Source: a virus
Virus record (IMG/VR): IMGVR_UViG_3300043395_000309
Coordinates: 1 to 22,728 of that record
Strand: one strand, 5' to 3'
DNA: 22,728 nucleotides
Below, one piece after another: positions 7,810 through 15,523 of the stretch. Made by a program: the position numbers and the translations under genes. Each line of letters starts with the position of its first letter. Positions within the stretch are counted from its first letter, which is position 1. Under the pieces are notes generated by a model that was given only the letters and a program-made list of their open reading frames with translations, was not told the origin of the DNA and did no database searches.

Positions 7810-8234
7810 CAACCAAGCGGGAATCAATCCTGGCTCAGATCGCTACAACGCTGGCTGGCACCACTGGCGTTAGCACGCGGATCTACCGCAGCAGGGTTGA
7901 ACCACTGGCGCGTGGCGAAAGCCCAGCCATCGTGATCGAACCGATCAACGACACAGCTGAGCAGAACACCAGCCTGCCCACGCTGGACTGGAGCCTGACG
8001 GTGCGGATCGCTGTGATCGTGCGCGGCAACGTGCCGGATCAGCAGGCTGATGCCACGGTGGAATCGCTGCACAGCAAGATCATGGCCGACCTAACGCTCG
8101 GCGGTTATGCCATTGATGTGCAACCGCGATCTGTCAGCTTTGAGATGGTTGAGGCTGATCAGCCGGCTGGCGTGATTGGCTGCGAATATCTTGTGCGTTA
8201 TCGCACTTCAGTCACGAATCTGACTACAAGCTGA
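7806..8234 (+). CDS. Tail terminator / tail completion protein (gpU-like)
   Basis: 142 residues. N-terminal helix ESILAQIATTLAGTTGVSTR, then RSRVEPLARGESPAIVIEPI, a strand LDWSLTVRIAVIVRG, a helical part ADATVESLHSKIMAD, and GCEYLVRYRTS at the end. The order helix, 'Y.R...P..RGE.P.I.I', 'L...V.I.V..RG.....AD....' is the signature of small tail-terminator proteins that cap the growing tail tube and join it to the head. It lies directly upstream of the tube gene as expected. It is separated from it by 42 bases that carry a hairpin, the first real gap since the terminase. Confidence 0.82.
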   Translation: MTTKRESILAQIATTLAGTTGVSTRIYRSRVEPLARGESPAIVIEPINDTAEQNTSLPTLDWSLTVRIAVIVRGNVPDQQADATVESLHSKIMADLTLGGYAIDVQPRSVSFEMVEADQPAGVIGCEYLVRYRTSVTNLTTS

Positions 8235-8268
8235 GCCGGCTACGATGGATTGAAAGATTCCATCCGGC
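8235..8268 (+). promoter_or_regulatory. Hairpin in the gap before the tail tube gene
   Basis: Six-base-pair stem GATGGA (8244-8249) with TCCATC (8259-8264) around a nine-base loop, extended by GCCG (8235-8238) pairing with CGGC (8265-8268) past a five-base bulge. No T-run follows, so it is not an intrinsic terminator. It lies 8 bases before the ATG of the tube gene and might affect mRNA decay or translation. Confidence 0.45.
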
Positions 8269-8276
8269 CTTAAGCC

Positions 8277-9215
8277 ATGCCGCTGCTTTCTCGCCGCCAG
8301 CTGCTGCTGGCTGAACTGGAAGTTACCTACGGGACTGATCCGACCCCTCTTGTAGGCAGCAACGCGATCTTGGTTCGCAATATCGAGGTTACGCCGCTTG
8401 AGGCTGAGACCGTTAGCCGTGAACTGATCCGGCCTTATCTCGGCCAATCTGAGCAACTGCTGGCGCAGACTCGGGTGCTAATCAACTTCGAGGTAGAACT
8501 GGCAGGTTCTGGCACCGCTGGCACCGCTCCTGCTTACGGCCCGCTGCTGCGTGCCTGCAGCTTCACTGAGACGGTGAGCGCTGGCACAAGCGTGACCTAT
8601 GAGCCGAACAGCGACGCATCGCCTAAGTCGGTGACCATCTACTTCAATAACGATGGCGTGCTGCATAAAGCCACCGGTTGCCGCGGCACGTTCTCGCTGA
8701 ACTGTGCAGTAGGCGAGATCCCAACCATCGCGTTTGAGTTCACCGGCATCTACAACACGCCTACTGACGTGGCGTTGGGCAGCCCTACCTACGCAAATCA
8801 GGCTGATCCTGTGGTGTTCAAGCAGGGCAATACCACCGGCTTCCAAGTGTTCAGCTATGCCGGCTGCCTGCAAAGCTTCAGCCTTGAGCTGGCCAATGAG
8901 ATCGTGTACCGCGAGCTAGTGGGTTGCACCAAGGAAGTGCTGATCACCAACCGCGCCCCCGCTGGCGAGGTGATGATTGAGGCCGTGCCCGTTGGCACGC
9001 ACAACTTTTTTACGGATGCCACTGGCAACAGCACCGGAAACCTGACCTTCCAGCATGGTCAGACCGCCGGCAACATCGTGACCTTCACGGCCGGGCAGAT
9101 CGATCTGGGCAATCCGTCCTACAGCGATGAGGACGGCATCCAGATGCTGACCCTGCCGTACATTGCCACCCCGACCGATTCGGGCAATGATGAGATGGAG
9201 ATTGTGTTCACCTGA
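8277..9215 (+). CDS. Major tail tube protein
   Basis: 312 residues, the polymer that forms the inner conduit of the non-contractile tail. The N-terminus ELEVTYGTDPTPLVGSNAIL, followed by IEVTPLEAETVSRELIRPYLG, INFEVELAGSG and PAYGPLLRACSFTE, is typical of siphophage tube proteins of the 'YGTD.TP' type. The remainder is beta-rich with FNNDGVLHKATGCRGTFSLN, a GEIPTIAFEFTGIY strand and a second lobe carrying IDLGNPSYSDEDGIQMLTLP. The length agrees with long two-domain tube proteins. It has its own gap and hairpin upstream, consistent with separate control of a high-copy product. Next gene begins five bases after the stop. Confidence 0.9.
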   Translation: MPLLSRRQLLLAELEVTYGTDPTPLVGSNAILVRNIEVTPLEAETVSRELIRPYLGQSEQLLAQTRVLINFEVELAGSGTAGTAPAYGPLLRACSFTETVSAGTSVTYEPNSDASPKSVTIYFNNDGVLHKATGCRGTFSLNCAVGEIPTIAFEFTGIYNTPTDVALGSPTYANQADPVVFKQGNTTGFQVFSYAGCLQSFSLELANEIVYRELVGCTKEVLITNRAPAGEVMIEAVPVGTHNFFTDATGNSTGNLTFQHGQTAGNIVTFTAGQIDLGNPSYSDEDGIQMLTLPYIATPTDSGNDEMEIVFT

Positions 9216-9220
9216 TCCGC

Positions 9221-9601
9221 GTGGCTTTTGTCCTAAAGCAGTCCGACTCCTACACCTGGCCGGTAAGCATTAAGCTTCCGGCCAACGGTGGTAAGCGGGA
9301 ACGGCAGAGCTTTGACGCTGAGTTCAAGCGTCTGCCTCAGAGCCGGATCAATGAGATCCAAGAGCTGGTGCAGAAGCGTCTGAAGGCTACTGAGCGGGGC
9401 GAGGATCCGGCTGTGGATATCAGCGATCAGAGCATTGCCGAGGAGATTCTGGTTGGTTGGGAAGGCATCGTTGACGGCGATGGCGAGCCCGTGCCATTCA
9501 GCCAAGCTAGTAAGGCCATGCTGCTGGATGTGCCCATGATGGCGCCAGCGCTGATCAACGCCTTCTTTGAATCGCTTGTGGAGCTGAAGAGAAAAAACTG
9601 A
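9221..9601 (+). CDS. Tail assembly chaperone, short form (gpG analogue)
   Basis: 126 residues from GTG 9221. Seen: FVLKQSDSYTWPVSIKLPAN, RQSFDAEFKRLPQSRINEIQ, a helical middle, then IAEEILVGWEGIVDGDGEPV and a final helix INAFFESLVELKRKN. The pattern 'F.A.FKRL...RI.E' and 'L.GW.GI.D..G.PVPFS' is characteristic of siphophage tail chaperones that bind the tape measure and bring tube subunits to it. The gene ends in a slippery AAAAAAC immediately before TGA. The C-terminal extension made by frameshifting is annotated separately. Position directly between tube and tape-measure genes is exactly that of lambda G-T. Confidence 0.88.
   Translation: MAFVLKQSDSYTWPVSIKLPANGGKRERQSFDAEFKRLPQSRINEIQELVQKRLKATERGEDPAVDISDQSIAEEILVGWEGIVDGDGEPVPFSQASKAMLLDVPMMAPALINAFFESLVELKRKN
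9592..9601 (+). promoter_or_regulatory. Programmed -1 ribosomal frameshift site
   Basis: The heptamer A-AAA-AAC (9592-9598) is in the correct register: zero-frame codons AAA (9593-9595) and AAC (9596-9598) are followed by the stop TGA (9599-9601). A slip of one base back makes the next codon CTG (9598-9600) and opens the frame that runs to 9921. This is the canonical X-XXY-YYZ arrangement. I did not find a convincing downstream hairpin or pseudoknot by eye. Confidence 0.88.
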
Positions 9602-9921
9602 TCGGGGCCGCTGAGCACTGGGTGGCCGGCACTGAGGTTGACGAGACGGCCAAGGATGCGGCCGTGCTCGGCATCGCACCACCACCCAGCAAAGCGGCCA
9701 AGGATTATGAGGTGCTTGAGGAGGCATGGCCTGCTGTGCGCATGTTCCTCAAGGTGCAAACGCAATGGCGTGCTGATAGCGGCGCGATCATCGGTTTGGA
9801 CTATTCAGCAGTGCGATGGGCGTTCGAGCTGTATGGCGCCAACAATCCAGCCGAGCTGTTGAGTGATCTGCAGATCATCGAGGCTACAGTGGTAGCAGCC
9901 GTCAACAAGCGCAAGAGCTGA
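9598..9921 (+). CDS. Tail assembly chaperone C-terminal extension (gpT analogue, DUF1799-like), via -1 frameshift
   Basis: Read in the -1 frame after AAAAAAC, this adds 107 residues (beginning LIGAAEHWVAGTEV) to the 126 of the short form, giving a 233-residue product analogous to lambda gpGT. A GTG at 9622 could start a separate protein but there is no need for it. The sequence EEAWPAVRMFLKVQTQWRAD, then IIGLDYSAVRWAFELYG and LLSDLQIIEATVVAAV, looks like the DUF1799 family found at this position in other siphophages. The T part is thought to hold tube protein while the G part covers the tape measure. The stop lies three bases before the tape-measure ATG. Confidence 0.85.
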   Translation: MIGAAEHWVAGTEVDETAKDAAVLGIAPPPSKAAKDYEVLEEAWPAVRMFLKVQTQWRADSGAIIGLDYSAVRWAFELYGANNPAELLSDLQIIEATVVAAVNKRKS

Positions 9922-9924
9922 CCT

Positions 9925-11850
9925 ATGGCGCTGGACATGACAACGGCCTTGACCATTAAGGCCAAGGTTGATGGCATCAACCAGATCCAAGGGTTAGAGA
10001 AAGCGCTCGGTGCTGCTGATAAGCAGGCCAATGGGTTGGGCAGTGCATTTAGCAAGCTAGGAGGCATGGCCGGCAAAGCTGCTGCGGCCATGACTGCGCT
10101 CGGCGCCGCTGCTGTCGGCGGCCTTGCGGTGCTCGGGAAGAAAGCAATTGATAGCGCCGACAACCTGAACGATCTCAGCCAAAGAACTGGGGTAGGCGTT
10201 GAAGCGCTTAGCAAGTTTGGGGCAGCCGCTGAAGATAGCGGCAGCAGCTTGGATGAGGTCGCCAAGGCGATGGGCAAGCTCGCCAAGGGCATTGTCGATC
10301 CTGCATCAAAAGCAAATGAGGCGCTGAGATCGATTGGCGTTAGCTCGGTAGATGCCAGCGGCAAGGTGCGCAGCGTTGATGCTGTAATGCTGGACATTGC
10401 CGATAAGTTCAGCAAGCTGCCAGATGGTGCGCAAAAGACTGCGCTTGCTATGGATATCTTCGGAAAATCAGGCGCGAACCTGATTCCGATGTTGAACGGT
10501 GGCCGTGAGGCGATGAGTCAATACAGCGCCACCATCACTACCGAGATGGCACAAGCCGCCGATAAGTTCAATGACGCGATCAACATGATCATGCGTGAAC
10601 TGGCGGGGCCGTTTAATCAAGCGATCACAGCTGCCTTGCCATACATCACGCAGTTAGCGCAGCAGCTGGGTGCCTCGTTACCTGGTGCGATTCAAGCCCT
10701 GACGCCAATCATCACCGGATTGTTGCAGGGTCTGACACAACTTGGCCAGTGGTTCAGCACGCTTAGCCCGCAGGCGCAGACCTTTGTGATTAGCGCCGCT
10801 GCTTTGACTGCTGGCTTTATTGCATTGGCTCCTGCTATCACGGCGATCATTGCTGTGTTCACAACGCTTGGCCCATTGATCGCTGGCATTGGTGCAGCCA
10901 TTGTCGGCATACCTGCTGTAATTGCTGGTTGGGCTGGTGCGATTGGCCCGCTGATCTCCGCCCTTGGCACCCTTGGCCCAGCACTTATTGCTGTGTTTAG
11001 CGGCCCTGTCGGCTGGGTGGCATTAGCCGCTGCTGCTGGTGTTGCAATTTACGCCTTCCGCGATCAGATTGGCGCAGCCTTTCAAGCCATCGGCTCAGCC
11101 ATCGCTACAGCTGCAACGGCGTTCAAGACAGTCTTTATTGATCCTGTCCTTCAACTCGGTCAGCAGGTAGTTGACTGGTACATCAATACTTGGATGGGTA
11201 TTTTTGACTTCATCAAAAAACCATTCGAGATGGCATGGCAGTGGATCCAGCAAAGCTTTATCGCGCCACTGCAAAACGCCTTTCAGCAAGCTGTGCAGTT
11301 CATTCAAAACGCATGGGCCAACATGCAGCAGATCATTGCTTCGCCTTTCACTGCTGCGCTGAACATCGTGAAGGGTGCCCTCAACGGCATCATGGCCGCG
11401 ATTGAGGGTGGCATTAATGGAGCAGTGCGGGCCATCAACGCATTGATTGCCGCGGCCAATCGCGTGCCTGGAGTGAAGATTCCAACTGTTAGCCCCGTGC
11501 AGTTGCCACGCTTTGCTGAGGGTGGCGTGGTCACCGGTCCAACCATTGCAATGGTTGGTGAAGGCGGGGAGCCTGAGTACATCGTGCCGCAGTCCAAGGC
11601 TGGCGCATTTGCTGCCAACTGGATGGCTGGCGTCCGTGGCGCTGCTGCTATCCCGCGTTTCGCAGAGGGCGGCGTGGTGATGCCTGCATCGGCCAATGTC
11701 AATATCCAGACTGGCCCGGTTACCCAGATGAATGGCACCAACTACGTGACCACTACAGATCTGAGCCGCGCCGTACAGGCTGGCGTCAATCAAACGCTTA
11801 GCCTGATTGCTGGCGATGGCAGCGTGCGCCGTCAGCTGGGGATGGCGTGA
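9925..11850 (+). CDS. Tape measure protein
   Basis: 641 residues that set tail length and leave with the DNA at infection. N-terminal part is helical (IKAKVDGINQIQGLEKALGA, then Ala/Gly-rich 40-75) with a TMP core around residues 76-230 (ADNLNDLSQRTGVGVEALSK, MDIFGKSGANLIPML). A long hydrophobic Ala/Ile/Leu/Gly region spans about 285-375 and may insert in the host inner membrane. The aromatic-rich 415-470 region follows. PRFAEGGVV occurs twice, at 528-536 and 577-585, the first followed by a GEGGEPEYIVP segment frequent at tape-measure C-termini. At roughly 1.5 angstrom per residue the tail should be near 95 nm. No lytic transglycosylase or peptidase domain is visible. Confidence 0.93.
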   Translation: MALDMTTALTIKAKVDGINQIQGLEKALGAADKQANGLGSAFSKLGGMAGKAAAAMTALGAAAVGGLAVLGKKAIDSADNLNDLSQRTGVGVEALSKFGAAAEDSGSSLDEVAKAMGKLAKGIVDPASKANEALRSIGVSSVDASGKVRSVDAVMLDIADKFSKLPDGAQKTALAMDIFGKSGANLIPMLNGGREAMSQYSATITTEMAQAADKFNDAINMIMRELAGPFNQAITAALPYITQLAQQLGASLPGAIQALTPIITGLLQGLTQLGQWFSTLSPQAQTFVISAAALTAGFIALAPAITAIIAVFTTLGPLIAGIGAAIVGIPAVIAGWAGAIGPLISALGTLGPALIAVFSGPVGWVALAAAAGVAIYAFRDQIGAAFQAIGSAIATAATAFKTVFIDPVLQLGQQVVDWYINTWMGIFDFIKKPFEMAWQWIQQSFIAPLQNAFQQAVQFIQNAWANMQQIIASPFTAALNIVKGALNGIMAAIEGGINGAVRAINALIAAANRVPGVKIPTVSPVQLPRFAEGGVVTGPTIAMVGEGGEPEYIVPQSKAGAFAANWMAGVRGAAAIPRFAEGGVVMPASANVNIQTGPVTQMNGTNYVTTTDLSRAVQAGVNQTLSLIAGDGSVRRQLGMA

Positions 11851-12359
11851 TGGCGTATTACGATCTGCTCTGCTTCCTTGAATATTACGCTGACCGCACC
11901 AGCGTGTATGACATCAGCACGGGCAAACGTGCGCCGACGCGTAGGTGGCAGAACTTCTACCAAGTGCCGCAGGATCTTTCGACGGTGGATAGCGATGTGC
12001 AGGGCAATTTCGTTTATATCCCATTTGCAGTCTCTGGTTTCTCCTTGAAATCAGCCAATAGCCTTGGTGAGCTATCTGTTGAGATCGCTGCAACTGGCGA
12101 CATTATTGATCTGACTGATACTGCGATTGGCGCCGGGCGCCTTGTGATTGCATCCCTCTACCTACAAGATGCTGGCGAAGAGGCGCTCGATCCTGCTAGC
12201 GCCACATTGATCAGTCGTTACATTGGCGGCATTGATGGCGCTGAAGTGAACGACACGTCAGTATCGTGGGCAATCAGTCCAGTGATTGACAAAAGCAAAC
12301 CACAGATCCCAACGCGCAAGGTGGCATCTGATCTGGTCGGGAGGTTTACGGGACGATGA
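11850..12359 (+). CDS. Minor tail protein, gpL-like (tentative)
   Basis: 169 residues from ATG 11850, which overlaps the tape-measure stop by one base; a GTG at 11847 is an alternative. Seen: YYDLLCFLEYYADRTSVYDI, then FVYIPFAVSGFSLKSANSLG, ELSVEIAATGDIIDLTD, and the C-terminus PQIPTRKVASDLVGRFTGR. A 'F.L......' strand followed by 'L.V.I......I..L.......G..V....L' resembles the N-terminal half of lambda gpL-type tip proteins, which sit between tape measure and tail-tip hub genes. It lacks the C-terminal Cys-rich iron-sulfur part of lambda gpL. Assignment is from pattern and order; the C-terminal half could also be specific to this phage group. Confidence 0.6.
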   Translation: MAYYDLLCFLEYYADRTSVYDISTGKRAPTRRWQNFYQVPQDLSTVDSDVQGNFVYIPFAVSGFSLKSANSLGELSVEIAATGDIIDLTDTAIGAGRLVIASLYLQDAGEEALDPASATLISRYIGGIDGAEVNDTSVSWAISPVIDKSKPQIPTRKVASDLVGRFTGR

Positions 12360-12571
12360 GACAACTTCTAGCCATGAAGCTGCAAGTGCGATGCGCTGAC
12401 GGCAGCCAGCATGACGGAGTGAAGCTATATGTTGAAAACAATCGCCGGGTCTATGTCGCAGAGGATGGCGCTGAGCTGACAGGCGTTGACTGCATCGAAA
12501 AGTGCATTTCAGTGGTGCCGCCTATGGTATTAGCCATGGCGCTTCATGCCTGCCAGGAGTGTGAATCATGA
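12356..12571 (+). CDS. Unknown 71-residue tail-region protein
   Basis: Small protein with four-base ATGA overlaps on both sides, which supports that it is translated. Seen: MKLQVRCADGSQHDGVKLYV, then NNRRVYVAEDGAELTGVDCI and a C-terminal hydrophobic helix around PPMVLAMALHACQECES. It has five cysteines (two in CQEC spacing near the end), many for its size. I do not recognise it. It occupies the place where lambda has K and I, upstream of J, but it shows none of the NlpC/P60 motifs of K. Possible roles are tail-tip assembly or a chaperone for the next protein. Confidence 0.7.
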   Translation: MRQLLAMKLQVRCADGSQHDGVKLYVENNRRVYVAEDGAELTGVDCIEKCISVVPPMVLAMALHACQECES

Positions 12572-14649
12572 ACGCATGGGAAGCGCAGGGACGCGGACCG
12601 CAGGGAGCTGACGAGGTTTCTGATTGGATTATTCAGCAGAACATGAAGAAAAACCCCGGCCAGACATGGGCGAAGCGCCCATCTGGCAGCGGCAGGGGTT
12701 GGATCATCTATCGCGTGAAGCAAGGCGAATGTGCATCGCCGCAGCAGAAAACGGCGCCCAATCAATCAGCATCGCAGCAGGACAAATCACCAGCAAACCG
12801 CAAAGCTCCACAAGCAGACCTAGGTGCTCAGCAGAAGATTGCAACCGCCGGTGAGACGGTGCCGATTGTGTTCGGCAAACGCGTGAGCGATAACGGCGGA
12901 GTGTGGGTGCAGCCGTCGCTGGTGAAGGCAGGATCCTATTTCTTTAAGGGCAGCTTCCTGTTCCCGGTCAGTCAGGGTGAGATCGTCAGCAGCCCTGTGA
13001 AGCACCGCGTATGGGTTGGCCTGCGCAACATGGCGTTTCTGGCTGATCAAACGATCACGATCAGCAACATCTACAACAGCGCTGCGACGTTGGCCGGTTC
13101 CCCCGGCACATGCCCGGTATTGGGAGCTGGGATGTATTGCGGGAATGATACTTATAGCTTCTTGGCTGAAGTGCTTGGCACGTCTGGCGAATGGACAGAT
13201 CGCGCTGATTATTTGGCAACTAGCTATTGGGGAAACCGCGCCGTAGCTAGAGGTACTGGGGACACTACCAATTCTGCAATTATTACCACTGTTCAGATAT
13301 TCGACAATGTAACTGGCTCGGATATTACAACTGCATGGAACACGTACTACAGCATCCCCCCTGGAACTGAATACGCTTTTAATGTTTCAACCACTTACCC
13401 AACACCCCCAGCCTGCGGAGGAGTGGGTGTAGTTCAAGACTTTATTGCATTACTTGGCTATATCCCTCCATTAACTCCAGCACAGCTGTCTGGTATCGGC
13501 ACCAGTGGAAGCGTGACATTCGTGTGGACTATAGATCGGGTTGATAATCAATATGACCCTGGGCAACCCGCGTCTACGGGAACTTTGGAGGGGGTGCAAC
13601 AAGAATATGTTGTTAGCAAATACGCCAACCCCGCTAGCACGCCAACTGCTGATAACTCATCCTATGCAGACATCACCTTCTTGAAGGTGGTTGGCGATAT
13701 CTACGATCCACCGGAATCTGGCAGCTATCCGACCACTACGCGTCAGATATCGGTGTACTACGAGCAGGGCGTGAAGGTCGATCTTTATAGCGTGGGTTTG
13801 GTTGGCGGCGTCTATACACGTGGCGCCAGTAACCAGCTGGTCGATTTGGCGATGTACCTGTTCACGATCTACAAGCGCGTGAGCGCGACAGATCCTGACG
13901 TTGCAGCGCCAATCTATGTCGACAATCTGCAAGATATCGCAGCCTTCTGCGATGAATACAGTATGCACTTCAACGGTGTGATCTCAGAGTCGCTCAACAT
14001 TGTTGAGTTCCTCAGTGAGACCGCGCCTTACTTCTTGCTGTCCTTCCAGTCCAATGGTGGTCAGTATCAGTTCTCGCCACTGCTGCCATTGAACGCCAGC
14101 GAAGAAATCGACACCACTGCGCTGACACCTGCAGCCACGTTCACAGAAGACGAGATCCTGCCAGGGTCATTCAGTAAAACCTACGTGTCAGCGGCTGACA
14201 AGACGGACGTGAATGCGGTGATGCTCTATCGCAAGAATGACCCGGACGCCATCGGTACGCAGCAGACCGTGCAGGTGCGCTACAGCGGCGTGAGCCTAGA
14301 TGCGCCCGTAGAGCAGTTTGATCTGACTGATTTCTGTGCCAACCGCGATCACGCCATCATCTACGGCAAGCACTATCTAGCGCGGCGCAAGTATTCCGTA
14401 CACGCGATCAGCTTTGCAACGCCGCTTTCAACCACTGGCCTGAAGCCAACCGACATTATTAAGATCGACCGGCAGCGCATCACTAGCACTGGCGACAACC
14501 GTAGCGAAATTGAATGGTATCAGATCACAGCGATCAACCACCAGACCGATGGCACCACCAGCATCGAGGCGGCGCAGTTCCCGGTCAACGGCAGCGATGA
14601 AGCCATGATCAGTGATGAAGTGTTGAACGGCACCTTTACAGTGGTGTGA
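12568..14649 (+). CDS. Tail tip / central fibre hub protein (gpJ-like)
   Basis: 693 residues. N-terminal 75 residues contain a compact piece (EVSDWIIQQNMKKNPGQTWA, GRGWIIYRVKQGEC), then a Gln/Ser/Lys-rich linker (75-100), then the hub-like core beginning TAGETVPIVFGKRV, which is typical of phage tip proteins. Later segments: QISVYYEQGVKVDLYSVG, ASNQLVDLAMYLFTIYKRV, YVDNLQDIAAFCDEYSMHFN, ISESLNIVEFLSETAPYFLL, and TAINHQTDGTTSIEAAQFPV. The 'N.L.D...Y.L.......' and 'F....DE....FNGV....' order is that of gpJ-type hub domains that thread the tail and hold the fibre. Residues about 230-360 (DNA 13255-13650) are less GC-rich than the rest, suggesting a replaced segment. Overlaps neighbours by four and one bases. 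Confidence 0.8.
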   Translation: MNAWEAQGRGPQGADEVSDWIIQQNMKKNPGQTWAKRPSGSGRGWIIYRVKQGECASPQQKTAPNQSASQQDKSPANRKAPQADLGAQQKIATAGETVPIVFGKRVSDNGGVWVQPSLVKAGSYFFKGSFLFPVSQGEIVSSPVKHRVWVGLRNMAFLADQTITISNIYNSAATLAGSPGTCPVLGAGMYCGNDTYSFLAEVLGTSGEWTDRADYLATSYWGNRAVARGTGDTTNSAIITTVQIFDNVTGSDITTAWNTYYSIPPGTEYAFNVSTTYPTPPACGGVGVVQDFIALLGYIPPLTPAQLSGIGTSGSVTFVWTIDRVDNQYDPGQPASTGTLEGVQQEYVVSKYANPASTPTADNSSYADITFLKVVGDIYDPPESGSYPTTTRQISVYYEQGVKVDLYSVGLVGGVYTRGASNQLVDLAMYLFTIYKRVSATDPDVAAPIYVDNLQDIAAFCDEYSMHFNGVISESLNIVEFLSETAPYFLLSFQSNGGQYQFSPLLPLNASEEIDTTALTPAATFTEDEILPGSFSKTYVSAADKTDVNAVMLYRKNDPDAIGTQQTVQVRYSGVSLDAPVEQFDLTDFCANRDHAIIYGKHYLARRKYSVHAISFATPLSTTGLKPTDIIKIDRQRITSTGDNRSEIEWYQITAINHQTDGTTSIEAAQFPVNGSDEAMISDEVLNGTFTVV

Positions 14650-15020
14650 TGGCAACCTTCCCCTCGCTAGCACCGCGCACCCGGTCGCTCACGTTGGGCG
14701 ATATTGCGCAGCAGATCTATGTCGGCACCAGTGGCGGTGAGGTGCGCTTTAAGCAGGGCAGCAGCTACATCGCGCAGCAGCTGACGTTGGGCTATGAGTA
14801 CCTGACGGAATCAGAGACGCAGCAAATCCTGGATCACTACGCTGGCCAGCAGGGCAGCCTGATTCCCTTCGATCTTTCCGCTGCAGTATGGGGCGGATAC
14901 ACGACACCGCCTGTCAGTAGCTTGGCCTACCAATGGCGTTACAGCGGCCCGTTTGATGTGAGCATCGCATCCCCTCGCCGCTACAGCCTGACGCTTGAGC
15001 TTGAAACTGTGCCAATCTGA
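14649..15020 (+). CDS. gpM-like minor tail protein, copy A of a tandem pair
   Basis: 123 residues from ATG 14649 (GTG at 14646 less likely). Seen: SSYIAQQLTLGYEYLTESET, QQILDHYAGQQGSLIPFDL, WGGYTTPPVSSLAYQWRYSG and YSLTLELETV. This is the layout of small gpM-type tip proteins: strand, 'E...I..HY....G...PF', then 'W.Y.GP......R.....L'. Its downstream neighbour shares the same layout and the exact string GYTTPP. It is likely a structural part of the tail tip ring beneath the fibre. In lambda M precedes L and J; here the pair follows the J-like gene. Confidence 0.65.
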   Translation: MATFPSLAPRTRSLTLGDIAQQIYVGTSGGEVRFKQGSSYIAQQLTLGYEYLTESETQQILDHYAGQQGSLIPFDLSAAVWGGYTTPPVSSLAYQWRYSGPFDVSIASPRRYSLTLELETVPI

Positions 15021-15022
15021 CC

Positions 15023-15523
15023 ATGGCCTTTCCTGCCCTCATCCCATCGGCCCGCGTCTACATCCCTGGCGATGTGCCACAGCAGCAGCAGGTGGCGCTG
15101 TCCGGCGCCAACAGCGGCTATCGGCAGGGCAACCGACGGATCAATCAAACCCTAGGGCTGACCTTCAACAACATCAGCGAGGCTGATCTCGACCTGATCA
15201 AAGCGCATTATCAAAGCGTTGATGGAACCTTTGGGATCTTTTACTTATCAGAAGAAATCTGGAACGGCTACACCACGCCACCAATCCCGATTCTGAGCGA
15301 TTACGCGTGGCGTTATGCAGGCGCCCCATCCATCACGGATGGATCCTGCGACCTGTGGAGCATTGAGCTAGAGCTGACTACCTACGCGATCAACACCGGC
15401 GATCTGGTATTTGATGCTGGATTGGCAGGTGCGTCACCAGCAAGGGACTATATCCTTGATGCAGGTGGGGCAGCTGCTACGCCTGCCCGTGACTACATCA
15501 TCAGCCCTGGTGCAGCGACATGA
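15023..15523 (+). CDS. gpM-like minor tail protein, copy B, with repeat tail
   Basis: 166 residues. Residues 1-125 align by eye with the preceding protein (INQTLGLTFNNISEADLDLI, KAHYQSVDGTFGIFYL, IWNGYTTPPIPILSDYAWRY, LWSIELELTTY). Beyond the shared part it adds about 40 residues with a repeat of about 15: VFDAGLAGASPARDYI, ILDAGGAAATPARDYI, then a partial ISPGAAT. This Ala/Gly/Pro-rich repeat could serve as a flexible linker or as a dock for the fibre encoded next, with which it overlaps by four bases (ATGA). Two-base gap from copy A. The pair probably arose by duplication and may form a mixed ring. Confidence 0.65.
   Translation: MAFPALIPSARVYIPGDVPQQQQVALSGANSGYRQGNRRINQTLGLTFNNISEADLDLIKAHYQSVDGTFGIFYLSEEIWNGYTTPPIPILSDYAWRYAGAPSITDGSCDLWSIELELTTYAINTGDLVFDAGLAGASPARDYILDAGGAAATPARDYIISPGAAT

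Noticed and set aside
9622-9921. Independent gene from GTG 9622
   Set aside because: The frameshift register and stop position explain this frame better as the C-terminal extension of the chaperone.
11095-11793. 232-residue minus-strand open frame inside the tape measure gene
   Set aside because: Antisense shadow with no recognisable domain and no upstream signal; the tape measure reading is certain.
14649-15523. Assembly duplication of one tail gene
   Set aside because: The copies differ at most residues and in length, so this is an old paralogy and not an artefact.
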